Origin: Pteria penguin | Taxonomy: Eukaryota > Mollusca > Bivalvia > Pterioida > Pteriidae | Direction of reading: 5' to 3' | Assembly: GCA_035048485.1 (NCBI GenBank) | Contig: CM068587.1 | Span: forward strand, 25,996,534 to 26,060,533 | DNA length: 64,000 bases | Shown: positions 35,793 to 45,112 of the stretch, piece after piece | Layout: the number at the start of each line of letters is the position of its first letter | How positions within the stretch are numbered: position 1 is the first letter of the stretch | The notes under the pieces: model-generated | Seen by the model: only the letters and a program-made list of their open reading frames with translations | Databases searched by the model: none | What the model was told of the DNA's origin: nothing | Made by a program: the position numbers and the translations under genes

Positions 35793-35834
35793 TTCCGTAA
35801 GCTCTTTCGCTTTATATAAGCTCTTCAGACGGAA
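35793..35834 (-). ncRNA. Type I hammerhead ribozyme of the PLE
   Basis: Read on the minus strand: TTCCGT (stem I), CTGAAGA (core), GCTT-ATATA-AAGC (stem II), GAAA (core), GAGC-TT (one-pair stem III with palindromic AGCT, then the cleavage dinucleotide), ACGGAA (stem I). All conserved core bases are present and both long stems are perfect. Minimal hammerheads with a very short helix III sit in the pseudo-LTRs of endonuclease-positive PLEs, upstream of the ORF, as here. Self-cleavage would occur just before ACGGAA. Confidence 0.85.
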
Positions 35835-35844
35835 TATCTAAGTT

Positions 35845-36689
35845 TAAGTTATACTATGACGTCATACTGTTTTGACGTCAAGGTGACTATGGAAAGTCTC
35901 TTTCGGAATGTTATTTTGGTAAAACGATTATTTTCTATTAAAACTCGGTTTCAAAAGTTCTATGAAATAGTCTTCCTTTGCTATTCTTAGGCTTTCGTTA
36001 TCAATCCGTATTTTGTAGAGAGGAAAAATTTAAAATTTTCCCTTGCCACATTTCTCAAAATGTTCTGAACATGGGGTGTTTCGTATTGACAGGTCTTTGA
36101 TTTGTTGTTTATGTACACGGACCCTGTCAAAAAGTTTGCCAGTCTGACCTATGTAAATTTCATTACATCCTGGACACGTTGCACAGTAAATCAAATAAAG
36201 GGACTTACAGTTCATACTTTCATTAGATATGAGAATTTTACCCGATTTAAGAGTTTTTGAATATCCCTCTTCAATTATATCACAAATCCCACACCTTGGA
36301 TTACAGCATTTGGTTACTTGTTTGTATTTTTTTGAGTGGTAAATTGTGCTTTTGTTAATAGTTTTTTTAATTTGGTGGTTGACGGCGACTATTTATTATT
36401 TGTGATTCATTCATATTGCTTGATTGTACTAATATGGGAAAAAATCTTTTTGCTGAGTTTAGGATGTTATGATTTCTAGGATTGTGTGTAATTACAAAAG
36501 GGATATTGTTATGGTTCACGTTGGTTCTTTCCCGTGTTTGTCTAAGTTCGGCAATTGGAATGTTTTTGCTTTTTGAATTCCCATATTAATAAGTTCATCC
36601 GGGTAATCGTTTTACTTAAATAACATTCCGGAAGAGACTGTCCATAGTCACCTTGACGTCAAAACAACATGACGTCATAGTATAACTTA
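35845..36689. repeat. 86-bp inverted repeat flanking the PLE endonuclease fragment
   Basis: 35,845-35,930 and 36,604-36,689 are reverse complements with about 90% identity; both carry TTGACGTCAAGGTGACTATG (or its complement) and AACATTCCG. The right arm continues into plus-oriented PLE sequence with a hammerhead-like motif, so the arms are the same pseudo-LTR segment of two oppositely oriented PLE copies. Confidence 0.9.
35960..36600 (-). pseudogene. PLE RT C-terminus and GIY-YIG endonuclease (P1 fragment)
   Basis: Minus strand: ELRQTRERTNVNHNNIPFVI, NPRNHNILNSAKRFFPIL, a stop, then NPRCGICDIIEEGYSKTLKS and MNCKSLYLIYCATCPGCNEI joined to YIGQTGKLFDRVRVHKQQIK and CSEHFEKCGKGKFKIFPLYK. That is the C-terminal GIY-YIG endonuclease of canonical PLEs: zinc cysteines, LIYC (GIY half), YIGQTG (YIG half), R and H in DRVRVH. 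It makes the nick that primes integration. The RT body is missing upstream, and a stop and frame break precede the zinc motif. Confidence 0.85.
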
Positions 36690-36790
36690 AACACGCAAAA
36701 TTTAGCTGACGTCCGATATCTTCGTATTATTAGATTAGAGCTTTGTATATAGTTTTCTTTTCTTATATTTCTATTCATGTAGTAGTTTAT

Positions 36791-36840
36791 TGTTTTGTCC
36801 TGAGGAAGGGGCAGGACGCCTCGAAAATTTGACACATTTT
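36791..36840 (+). ncRNA. Degenerate hammerhead-like motif
   Basis: TGTC-CTGAGGA-A-GGGGC-AGGAC-GCCTC-GAAA-ATTT-GACA: stem I of 4 bp, a 5-bp stem II (one wobble) and the GAAA core, but with an extra A after the CTGAGGA core. It lies in the same position relative to the inverted repeat as the better ribozyme at 35,793 and on the opposite strand. Possibly a variant or inactive ribozyme. Confidence 0.4.
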
Positions 36841-37791
36841 CCTTTATTTTAGTGTCGTTTGTCGTACTTCTATATATATATAAATAAATATAAATATATA
36901 TATACAGGCAATCATGGCGGAGTAAGAATTTGTTTTGCCACACCTTTGACATAAGTCAAAATTATAAGTTTTTGGGTTCGTCTGAACACTGGTTTTCGGT
37001 ACCTCCGACTTTAAATATAGAAGCAAAGAAAAATACGAGGGTCTTTGTAGCGTCTAACTACACTGTATTTATTCTAGACGATAATTTAAATATTATGTAA
37101 ATCCGAGCGGTCAATCAACAAATAATAAAGGATTGATGATTCGGGGGAATGTCGGGGGTAATTGAAAAATATTACTTATTTTTAATACTCATCATAAAAA
37201 AGTAGCTCACGTGTACTTAAATTTAAAGACTCACTAATATTGACATCACTTTCAATTGAAAGTCACAAATCCCACACTTAGAAAACACTTTTAGAAGTAG
37301 TCAAGGTCGTTGAGGGTTTAACCTGGGGGTAATGGAGCGCTACAGAAATATCATATCTAGATAAATAATACTTTCTGAAGACTTTTCACTTTCTAACTAA
37401 GAGCAATGCTCCAACACTGTCTCCAATATTGCTTACTTCTCTATCCATTTCACAGTTCTTGCTTCTCTTCTTATAATTAGACCTAAATCATCTCAAAAGA
37501 ATCGAGATTTAAACTCTGCTTTGAAATTGCTCGGGTACAATCTTTTATACTCAACCCAACGCTCCAACGCTATAAACCAATCAATTCACATTACGTCATA
37601 GAATCGTCAGAATCTTAGATGGCGTAAGGAGCGCTTAAGTTGTCAAAATGCTAATGTAGATTAGATTCATCTAAATATTTCTGTTGTTAGTTGTAATTAA
37701 AATGCTTTGCGGATATTCTTTTTGAAAATAAAAAATTCAACATGCATAATATTCATGTATATACATTATAATTATTTGCAGTGGCGGGTAC
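36841..37791. other. Noncoding stretch
   Basis: Short TA-rich run near 36,870-36,905, otherwise unremarkable. No gene recognised. Confidence 0.5.
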
Positions 37792-38078
37792 ATGAGTTTT
37801 ATAGGAAATTGCCGCATGACAGATTTAAGAATGCAAAATCTTTTATAATAAATAAATACAGTGCTAATATACCGAGTGATAGTCAATATGGAACATCGAA
37901 TCTACTACATAAAAGAAAGATAATGGCTATCACCGACCCCATGAAGAACCAGACAACCCCTAGAAAAACCAGACGACCCATGGAAGAACCAGGGGAAGAA
38001 TCGGTTGCAGTTAAGGAGAAAACTGACTGTTCACACAAACTGTGTTGCCATACTATTTTTGAGCTAGTATACCGGTAG
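37792..38078 (+). CDS. Possible terminal exon of unknown protein
   Basis: After a good acceptor (TATAATTATTTGCAG) an open frame reads WRVHEFYRKLPHDRFKNAKS, then NKYSANIPSDSQYGTSNLLH, then a Pro/Lys/Glu-rich part built on three imperfect 19-22-bp repeats (CCATGAAGAACCAGA type), ending with TAG at 38,076-38,078. No domain recognised and no partner exon found. A chance frame is a real alternative. Confidence 0.25.
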
Positions 38079-38327
38079 TTCGTAGATATATGAATACATG
38101 GTAACACTAATGACGTAGTCACAATCCATAAACGGTCATGATAAGTAAAAATGTATAATATTGCATTATCACAGTAAAAACGGGTTAACAAGGAACACGA
38201 TCAATAAGGGATTAACATTCCAGACAATGATTTCTGGTAACGGCAAGATGCAAGATCTTTGAAGCGACTGTAAAATTTGCGGAATGTAGATTTCAAACGT
38301 GGTTTTTCGTATCCTGGTTAATTACTT

Positions 38328-38944
38328 TTATATATAGATATATACCCATCATGGTGGTCTATATAGTTCCACATATCGGTAAGCAGTGGGTTCGATTGCT
38401 ATACCACCAAATACCTTGTTGTCCGTTCAATAGCTTTCATCTGTACAACGTACTAGGTTCGAATCTATGACTCCCTATGTACTTCCTTTTAATTGCTCTT
38501 GTTCTAAGTAGTCCGGGTTCGAATCTCTAGTGCCAAATATCTATACCAGTGATCTTCGCACACACCTTAAAAGGTTTGAATCAATTACCACAAAACTGTC
38601 TTTCCTTCAATTCCTGCATACATGTAACTTAGGATTCGTAGGTGTTTTTTATCCAATTGAAAACTACTGACTACGTAAGTTGTTGTGCATTGCCACTGAA
38701 GTGACTGTTTATTAACTAAGTACAGCAGATAAAAATCTACTGTTATGATTCTCTAATTATTAAACATTACATAAATTTATGTAATAGATAGTAACATAAA
38801 GCAATGACTTATCAAAACATATAAGAATAAAAAGGGGAAATAACCCCTATAAAATTGGCTGCTATATTAATATAATTATCTTTGTGGTCTGAAACCGCCA
38901 AGTACTTGCGTTATGTACCGTTCTACATAAGGCAAGTTCAGACC
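38328..38944 (+). mobile_element. 0.6-kb element with three B-box motifs, copy 1
   Basis: About 617 bp that recur inverted at 62,095-62,705 with high identity and sharp borders. The first 200 bp contain three tRNA-type B boxes at 38,389 (GGTTCGATT), 38,456 and 38,516 (GGTTCGAATC), spaced 67 and 60 bp. The first lies in a 56-nt segment closed by GGTGGT...ACCACC. The element ends in a long hairpin (38,886-38,944): GGTCTGAA...TTCAGACC outside, CTTGCGTTATGTA/TACATAAGGCAAG inside, 6-nt loop. No ORF. It could be a SINE-like element with a tandem tRNA-related head. A boxes are not convincing. Confidence 0.75.
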
Positions 38945-39109
38945 CAAAGCAGTAAGAAAAACCAAAACATACACTCAAGGGCAATGCACTTGACTGGTTA
39001 AAACTATGCTTTACAAATGAAAAGTATTTTAAAAACTGAAAACCAACTAGAATTAGCTAAAACGCTGTCAACCCCCCCCCCCAAAAAAAAATTAAAAACA
39101 AAAACGTTC

Positions 39110-39364
39110 CGGCATTGTCAAATGGCTTGCATGTCCTACCGATATATACACTGTACAAATGAAATGAAATGGATGTACAAGCATTGTCAAATGGCTTGTA
39201 AAGTTGGAGTGAAATATATGGTTCATATTGTTAAACAAGCATTGTCAAATAGCTTGCAACTCATCTGAAGCATCAGGTTAACAAAGATACTACTGCATGT
39301 ACAAACATTGTCAAACAGCTTGTCAAAATCTATAATGATATAACAAGCGCTGGCAAACGGCCTG
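39110..39364. repeat. Five spaced 21-bp iterons downstream of the recombinase
   Basis: CAAGCATTGTCAAATGGCTT(G) and variants at 39,110, 39,178, 39,236, 39,302 and 39,344. Each is an imperfect palindrome (CAAGC...GCTTG), with 40-70 bp start-to-start spacing. They begin just past the end of the tyrosine-recombinase frame. They could be protein-binding sites or part of the DIRS-like terminus; they are not a CRISPR array (animal genome, unequal spacing). Confidence 0.85.
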
Positions 39365-39390
39365 TTATTTGGCAAAAACATTATATAATA

Positions 39391-40061
39391 TCATGTACTC
39401 CTTATATAGGATTTAAATGCATCCCACTTTCAACGACCTAACAAACGAATTTGACTATCACTCATTCCCAAATCTGCACAATGTGAGGCCATGCCTATTC
39501 GGAAAGAATGACCTTTAATATGGGTTGAATCGAATGTGGTAAATGACAGACATCTCCTTAAGACTGTCGCAAACTGAAACTTGCTTACAGGTAAATAAGG
39601 GCCGATTGAGAAGAGGGGGCCAGGCATATCGCCTCTAAGCTCTAGGTAATGTTTTAAGCACTGTACAGGGCAATAGGACACATCTGAAGCTGCCTTAATA
39701 GTTAGATGAATGGGGTTACCTGAATGGTGCTTGAAATTGGTGAAAGTTATGACAAGGCTATCCCTGTTGGTTTGAATCTGATCGACTTGCAATGTATTTT
39801 GGTTACTGGACCCTGACGTTATTTCCCCTATTCTTAAAAATCCATCAAAAACATGGCTTTATACATGACCCTCTCATATGCATTAGAAATTGCATGGTAT
39901 ACTGCATTACAGATACTGTGTAAAATGTTTTTAGTAATGGGCAATCTAAAGTCTTGAGCAGGTTTGAGTTTGCGACATGAATGTAATAATTTCTGTATTA
40001 AAAATGAACCGCTAAAATCGGGTAAATCGTTCATCTTATGTATATAGCTGACTGCAGACAT
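39391..40061 (-). pseudogene. Tyrosine recombinase of the DIRS-like element
   Basis: Core-binding part: SYIHKMNDLPDFSGSFLIQK and KPAQDFRLPITKNILHSICN. A frame shift near 39,840 precedes LRIGEIT (first catalytic Arg). Then the uninterrupted block to GHSFRIGMASHCADLGMSDS (HxxR) and QIRLLGR, a TGA at 39,430-39,432 where the family has Trp, and KWDAFKSYIRST with the presumed nucleophilic Tyr, ending at TGA 39,391. It would join the circular cDNA to the target. All catalytic residues are visible, but one frameshift and one nonsense codon 9 codons before the Tyr break it. Confidence 0.85.
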
Positions 40062-40261
40062 TTATGAAGTTATAGTTGAGGCTGCATATCCTTTGGAATA
40101 GATATATGAGATAAATAGTGCGAGAACTTGAGTCTTAATACGAAGCACTGGTAATAAGCCATGAATTGCTGCAAAGTTGCTGAAAAGAGTCCATGCCCGC
40201 GATTAGCTTTTCGCTGATGACTTGTTCAAAGATGCTCCTAATAAGTTATCCAGAACCTTGG

Positions 40262-40942
40262 TTAATGCGGAAAAGGTGGTAGGGGTGGAACCGCTACTGG
40301 CATGTCGTCTGCCCAAGGAGCCAATTGTTGGAAAAGCTGTACCTTGCAACGAGAAAGACCATCGCATAGTAAATTTTCCTTAGATGTTAAATAATTTGCC
40401 TTAAATAAAATATTGAATTTAAGGCATGTAAGGACCAAACGCCTTATTAAGTACATAATGCAGTGGTCTTTTGATGTTTATTTGTTTATAACATGAACCA
40501 ATGCCATGTTGTCGGTGTTGAATAAAACACATTTATTTTGTAGATATTTTGACCACATTTCTACTGCTAAAACAATTGGATAAAGTTCTAGTGTGGCAAT
40601 GTTTTGGTTACTCCATTGTTCGTCCCATTCTCCATAAAACCATTCGCTACCGAATATGGCTGCGTAACCAATGGTTCCAGAAGCATCCGTATATAGCCTA
40701 AGATTACTAAAACTGATGAATTGCTCTGGTAGGAACATGCATTTGCAATTAAAACTATTTAAAAACTCTAACCAAACATGAAGGTCATACTTGACCTCTT
40801 TTGTTAATCTAATTCTGTAGTAAGGTTTTGTCAACCCCATAGTCAAGTTAATCATCCTTCTTAAAAATGTTCTACCAGGTATGATAACGTTGCATGCGAA
40901 GTTAAGTAACCCAACCAGAGACTGAAGTTGTTTAAGTGTCAC
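40262..40942 (-). pseudogene. RNase H region of the DIRS-like element
   Basis: RT thumb: VTLKQLQSLVGLLNFACNVI and PGRTFLRRMINL. RNase H: LRLYTDASGTIGYAAIFG (first Asp), WSNQNIATLELYPIVLAVEM (Glu), CVLFNTDNMALVHVINK (second Asp), then an in-frame TAA (position of TSKDH) and, in the same frame, NYLTSKENLLCDGLSR, the usual end of the domain with Asp. Apart from the TAA the catalytic set D-E-D-D is intact. It would degrade the RNA strand of the hybrid. Confidence 0.85.
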
Positions 40943-40984
40943 TTCCTCTTTGGTTAAAAAGAGGCTGATTGTATCTTTACACTT

Positions 40985-41927
40985 CTATATCTTATCTACA
41001 GGAAGTCTCACTTCCATTTTGACTGTGTCAAGTTCGTATCCTAAAAATGTAATGACTTGACATGCATCATAGGTTTTGTCTTTTGCTATTGGTACACCAA
41101 TGTCCTTACACATGCTTAGGAACTCTTTAAGGTTTATACTACAAGATTTATATGATTTTTCTATAATTATGAAATCATCTAAAACATGAGTTATATATTG
41201 AATTCCAAGCTTTTTCTCTGCTATCCACTGTAAAGCTGTGCTAAACTGTTCAAATATTTTGCATGAAGAGCTTAAACCAAACGGCAAGCAGCAGTCAAAG
41301 TAATATTGACCTTGCCATTGAAACCCTAGGTATTGATTTAATTCATTGATTGATTTAAATTTATGTTTCTGAATGCTGCCTTGATATCTGTCTTAGCACA
41401 GAATGAACCACTGCCACATTGTTTAATGAGTTTGATAGCATGCTCCACCGATGAGTATTGAACAAATGACTCCTCAGTAGGGATGCCATCATTAATAGAT
41501 TTCCCCTCTGGATATGATAAATGGTGTATCATGCGGAATTCGCCAGGTTCTTTCTTTTCTACCAAGCCAAGAGGGGAACAATGGAAATCCAGAAAAGGTT
41601 TAGTTGGGAAAGGGCCTTTTATTCTACCCAACTTTAACTCTTTGTTGATTTTTGTTTGCACAATGTCTGGGTGTTGTAATACTGATGGTAAATTGATGCA
41701 ATTTTGATATTCAAATTTACCTTGTTTATTAAACCCTATGTAAAATCCCTTGTTAAACCGTTTAACAAATAATCACAAGATGTGCTTTCGTATCCTTCTA
41801 GCCAACTTTCTAATTTACTTGGATTTATTGGGGTTGGGCCTGTTGGTGGGATTAAAAGTTGTTTCTTGTTGAGCTCTTTCATTGGCTTGGTTATGTTTGC
41901 CACTTCTGACAAACCTTTCCATGACAC
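40985..41927 (-). pseudogene. Reverse transcriptase of the DIRS-like element
   Basis: Pre-RT: TPINPSKLESWLEGYESTSC, a frame break near 41,740, then KINKELKLGRIKGPFPTKPF, CSPLGLVEKKEPGEFRMIHH, LSYPEGKSINDGIP, and FCAKTDIKAAFRNINL (motif A with Asp). A second frame break near 41,340 precedes FQWQGQYYFDCCLPFGLSSS (motif B) and IQYITHVLDDFIIIEKSY (motif C, LDDF). A TAG follows VDKI at about 40,985. SPLGLV, CLPFGLSSS-CKIFE and LDDF are DIRS-type signatures, distinct from Gypsy RT. Three breaks make it inactive. Confidence 0.88.
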
Positions 41928-43083
41928 GAAAGGGCTGTTGGATAGGTTTGGTACAGGTTGAAAAAGGGTGGAAAGCCCCGCAGTTGAAACAGGAATGTTG
42001 GTACTTGCAGGAAATCCCTGCCTTACAGATCTTACCTGAATGGTAGTTAAAGCAGGTGCCCTTTGGAATTAAGGGGTTATGTTTTTTTAATAAAACTGTT
42101 AGATTTTTCCGCTTTGGCACTAGTGACAACGCTTAGACGTGCATTGACATAGAGCTCCATGTGTATATCGCCCCAAACCACTTGGCCTTGTTCAATAAGG
42201 TGACAAATTCCTTATCATATAGTCTCCAATCCCCTTTCACTCTAGCAATTTCTCTGACAGTTTCCATATGTTTGGCCAGTTTCAGATGATGGTCTTTATA
42301 TTTAGTGCAATAGATTGCTGAAAACCTATTCCATGCAGTGATCCAATCATACAGTGTGTTTGAATCAGTAGAGTCCTGCTTGTCGCTGGCAGAATCAATT
42401 TGTTGTAGTATAAAACCCCCTGATTCATCCTGCTCTTGTATTTGAAGGGCATACCTACTTTGTTTACTAGGTTTATCTGATAAAAGTGATGACATCTCTA
42501 CAAACTGATTAGACCATATTCTGGTTTTAATTCTGTCTGACACCTTTGCCCGTATTGGCACAGCTGTGCTAACAAAACCAGAATTATTAGGCGTACTACG
42601 GTAGTAACCTGTTATAGTTCCTACGTGGTTTACCACAGGATCCTGAACAATCCGATTGGCGTCTTCGGAAGAGCTACTCAATGTTTGTAGGCCAGTTGGT
42701 CCACTTTCATCTGATAATTGCAGGTTTACCTGATCTATTTGAAGTACCTCCCTGTCTACCCGGATGTTGTTACTGTTTTGATTAGTGGGGACATTGCTAC
42801 TACTGTTAGAGTTATTTTTATTTAAAACAGTACTTCCCTGAGACGGCATGAGCTGCTGAAACAAGGCAGTGACCTCCGTTCGCAGAGTGTCAGTAACCTT
42901 TTGGGTTACTTGATCTGTTATTGTTCTGATCAGTTCAACATTACTGCCACAAGCCTGACTTGGATTCACACTCGCCTCAGAGACAGCAGGAGAATCGTCA
43001 AAAGAATGTGCCTTTCTCCTGGGCCGTTTGGTAGCGCTTTTAGACGTTGTTCCAGTCACAATCCGTTTTCTTTTCGGTGCCAT
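41815..43083 (-). pseudogene. Gag of the DIRS-like element
   Basis: Starts MAPKRKR at 43,083 with a basic nuclear-localisation-like N-terminus, then a long Ser/Asn/Gln-rich stretch, then the conserved capsid-like part: VPIRAKVSDRIKTRIWSNQF, VEMSSLLSD, LYDWITAWNRFSAIYCTKYK, VKGDWRLYDKEF. The frame shifts near 42,130-42,180 and continues in the 104-codon frame 41,815-42,129 with GTCFNYHSGKICKAGISCKY, QHSCFNCGAFHPFSTC, a paired Cys/His zinc-knuckle region. Gag would package the element RNA. The 316-codon first part is intact. Confidence 0.85.
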
Positions 43084-43344
43084 TTCTACAAAAGTAGCAA
43101 CATAGGGGCATTTTGCCCTAAAATTAAAATGTGAAACATGTTTCCTATTTCAATTGGCAGACTAATTTAAAAACCCCAAAACCGGACTAAGTGATTCCGG
43201 AATACACAGCACCTGAGTTGTGCACTTTGTACATGCACTAGATGACATTGTGCTAAAATATGGGCATTTATCATGAGTTTAAGTAAGACATAATCCATGA
43301 AGGATGAGAGAAAATTGTTATGCTAACGTGAAGATTAAGTACTT

Positions 43345-44335
43345 ACATCTAAAGGACTTGCGCAAGGTAATACAAATCTTACGAATGTACACGTGCGTGC
43401 TCTCAGCGAGACTGGGAGTACACATCTCCAGGAAAATCATATCGAAATGATAATCCAGCGGAGATAAAAATTATGCTTCAGGAAAAGCAAGCTTACAAAT
43501 AATACATGTACCCCCAGCGAGACTGGGAATGCACAGTGATACTCCAGCGGAGATCAAAATATATCTCAGGAAATACAAACGTACAAATACCCACAGCGAG
43601 ACTGTGAATGCAAAAACTCCAGGAAAATCATGTGGAAATGATAATCCGGCAGAGATCAAAATATATCTCAGGAAATACTGTACAAACGTACATATACCCC
43701 AGCGGGACTACGAATGCACATCTCCAGGAAAATCCTATCGAAATGATAATCCAGCAGAGATCAAAATATGCCACAGGAAATACAAGACGTTCAAAAGCAC
43801 GTGTATAACCAGCGCGGCTACAAGTGAAATACCTCCAGGAAAACCATAGTCATAAGACTTTAATGATTATCCAGCGGAGGCCAAATGTACCTCAGAGAAT
43901 ACAAAAAGTACAAAGTACTATAGTAAACCCAGCAAGGTTACGAGTGAAAAAACCTCCCAGTTATAATCCGGGAAGGTGAAAGGATGTCTCAGGGAATACC
44001 GAGTGTGAAATGCATCCGCATCCCAGCGAGACTGCAAGCACAGGGCTGCAAGTGTACATCTCAAGGAAAATCATATCGAAATAATAATCCAGCTGAGATC
44101 AATATATGCCACAGGAAATGCAAACGTACCAAAGCACGTGCACAACCAGCGCGGCTAAAAGTGAAATACCTCCAGGAAAACCATAGTCATAAGACTTTAA
44201 TGATTATCCAGCAGAGGCCAAAATACCTCAGGTAATACAAAACGTACAGAAGCACTTGCATCACCAGCGAAGCTACAAGTGAAATACCTCCAGGAAAATT
44301 ATAGTTAAACAATAATCCAGCAGAGGTCAAAAGTG
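43345..44335. repeat. About nine diverged tandem repeats of roughly 110 bp
   Basis: Unit: CCAGCGAGACTGGGAATGCA, CATCTCCAGGAAAATCATAT, CGAAATGATAATCCAGCGGA and GATCAAAATATATCTCAGGA plus an AATACAAACGTACAAA spacer. Starts near 43,408, 43,515, 43,590, 43,702, 43,811, 43,930, 44,024, 44,142 and 44,261. Lies between the hydrolase and gag; short frames across it are incidental. Later units carry an insertion (CATAGTCATAAGACTTTAAT) shared by two of them, showing unit duplication in pairs. Confidence 0.9.
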
Positions 44336-44491
44336 ATATACTTGTATATCAAATGCTGCAAACATTTTAGTTTGAAAGAGGATTTAATCAATTGTAAGAA
44401 ATATATACATATGCAATGATGTAATTAAACTACTCGGTATACATCTGGCATTAAAAACCTAACACTAGATTGATAAATTAAAATCAATCAA

Positions 44492-45112
44492 CTAATTTCT
44501 ACTCAAGATCAAACCTCTCAGACTTCGATACAAATGAACGTTTCCTTGTTTTGTAAAGTGTATACCGTCATGTGAAAACTTGCCCTCGCAAGATTTATTG
44601 GTAGGCGGGTTCGGCGATGGAAAGAAATTGCAGTGTTCCCACAATCCGCTATAAGACAAAAGTGGTAGCGAAACTCGCAATAAATCATTGACTTGATCAA
44701 CGAAGTCATTGTGGTTATATTGCTGATTGAACCTTGGCAATAGTTTACACACAATTACTTTATTTACCTTGAAGCTGTAGTGTAAAGTTGTAACCACCGC
44801 TTTTATCTCAGACGCCAGTTCTTCGGGAGAATCTCGAATCAAAACGTCGTTGCCACCCGCTATCAAAATTATCATATGTGGTCTAAATTGTTCTATATAT
44901 TCCGCTTCATATTTCAATATATCGCTTACCAGTCTGCCACCTACACCTCTGAATTTAATAAGGTGCGTGTCTGGAAGGCCTAAATCTGGCCGATATCTAT
45001 TATCCGTGTCGTCTTTAACAAAATTAAAGAAGCGACGCACAATAGAATGATCTACCACGAGAATTTTCGTTTTATTTTCCATTTGCGCTAATGAATGAAT
45101 CAGAAGATACAA
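44492..45112 (-). CDS. SGNH hydrolase-like protein (retroelement-associated)
   Basis: Intact frame of about 200 residues. SGNH/GDSL esterase signatures in order: KILVVDHSIVRRFF (block I, nucleophilic Ser in HS), GVGGRLVSDIL (block II Gly), MIILIAGGNDVLI (block III Asn), FSHDGIHFTKQGNVHLYRSL (block V Asp-x-x-His). The likely start is the internal Met of MENKTKILVVD, near 45,080; the first listed Met adds 10 residues. Such hydrolases hydrolyse esters and occur in several retroelement groups, including Ngaro/DIRS relatives and some LINEs, where their role is unclear. It lies on the same strand 1.4 kb upstream of gag. The only undamaged frame in this element. A host gene is less likely. Confidence 0.8.
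   Translation of the reverse strand: MYLLIHSLAQMENKTKILVVDHSIVRRFFNFVKDDTDNRYRPDLGLPDTHLIKFRGVGGRLVSDILKYEAEYIEQFRPHMIILIAGGNDVLIRDSPEELASEIKAVVTTLHYSFKVNKVIVCKLLPRFNQQYNHNDFVDQVNDLLRVSLPLLSYSGLWEHCNFFPSPNPPTNKSCEGKFSHDGIHFTKQGNVHLYRSLRGLILSRN

Larger units (their letters stand above)
33290..35930 (-). mobile_element. PLE with C-terminal-endonuclease type RT, 3'-truncated (P2)
   Basis: Minus-strand Penelope-like element: inverted-repeat segment (35,845-35,930), hammerhead ribozyme (35,793-35,834), then a long broken ORF down to about 33,290, where RT stops shortly after motif C. Its own endonuclease is missing. A second, upstream partial copy (P1, 35,960-36,600) supplies an RT C-terminus and GIY-YIG domain, so the two lie as a partial tandem, the usual PLE pseudo-LTR arrangement. 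Confidence 0.85.
39110..45112 (-). mobile_element. DIRS-like tyrosine-recombinase retroelement, decayed
   Basis: Minus-strand order: SGNH hydrolase (44,492-45,112), tandem repeats (43,345-44,335), gag (41,815-43,083), RT (40,985-41,927), RNase H (40,262-40,942), tyrosine recombinase (39,391-40,061), iterons. RT plus RNase H plus tyrosine recombinase without an integrase defines the DIRS/Ngaro order. Terminal repeats were not resolved, so outer borders are approximate and membership of the hydrolase is inferred from position, strand and the known presence of SGNH hydrolases in related elements. Every pol frame carries stops or shifts. Confidence 0.8.

Noticed and set aside
38389..38525. Functional tRNA genes
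   Set aside because: B boxes are present but no complete cloverleaf, no convincing A box, and lengths are too short.
39110..39364. CRISPR-like array
   Set aside because: Only five imperfect palindromes with unequal spacing, in animal DNA beside a retroelement recombinase.
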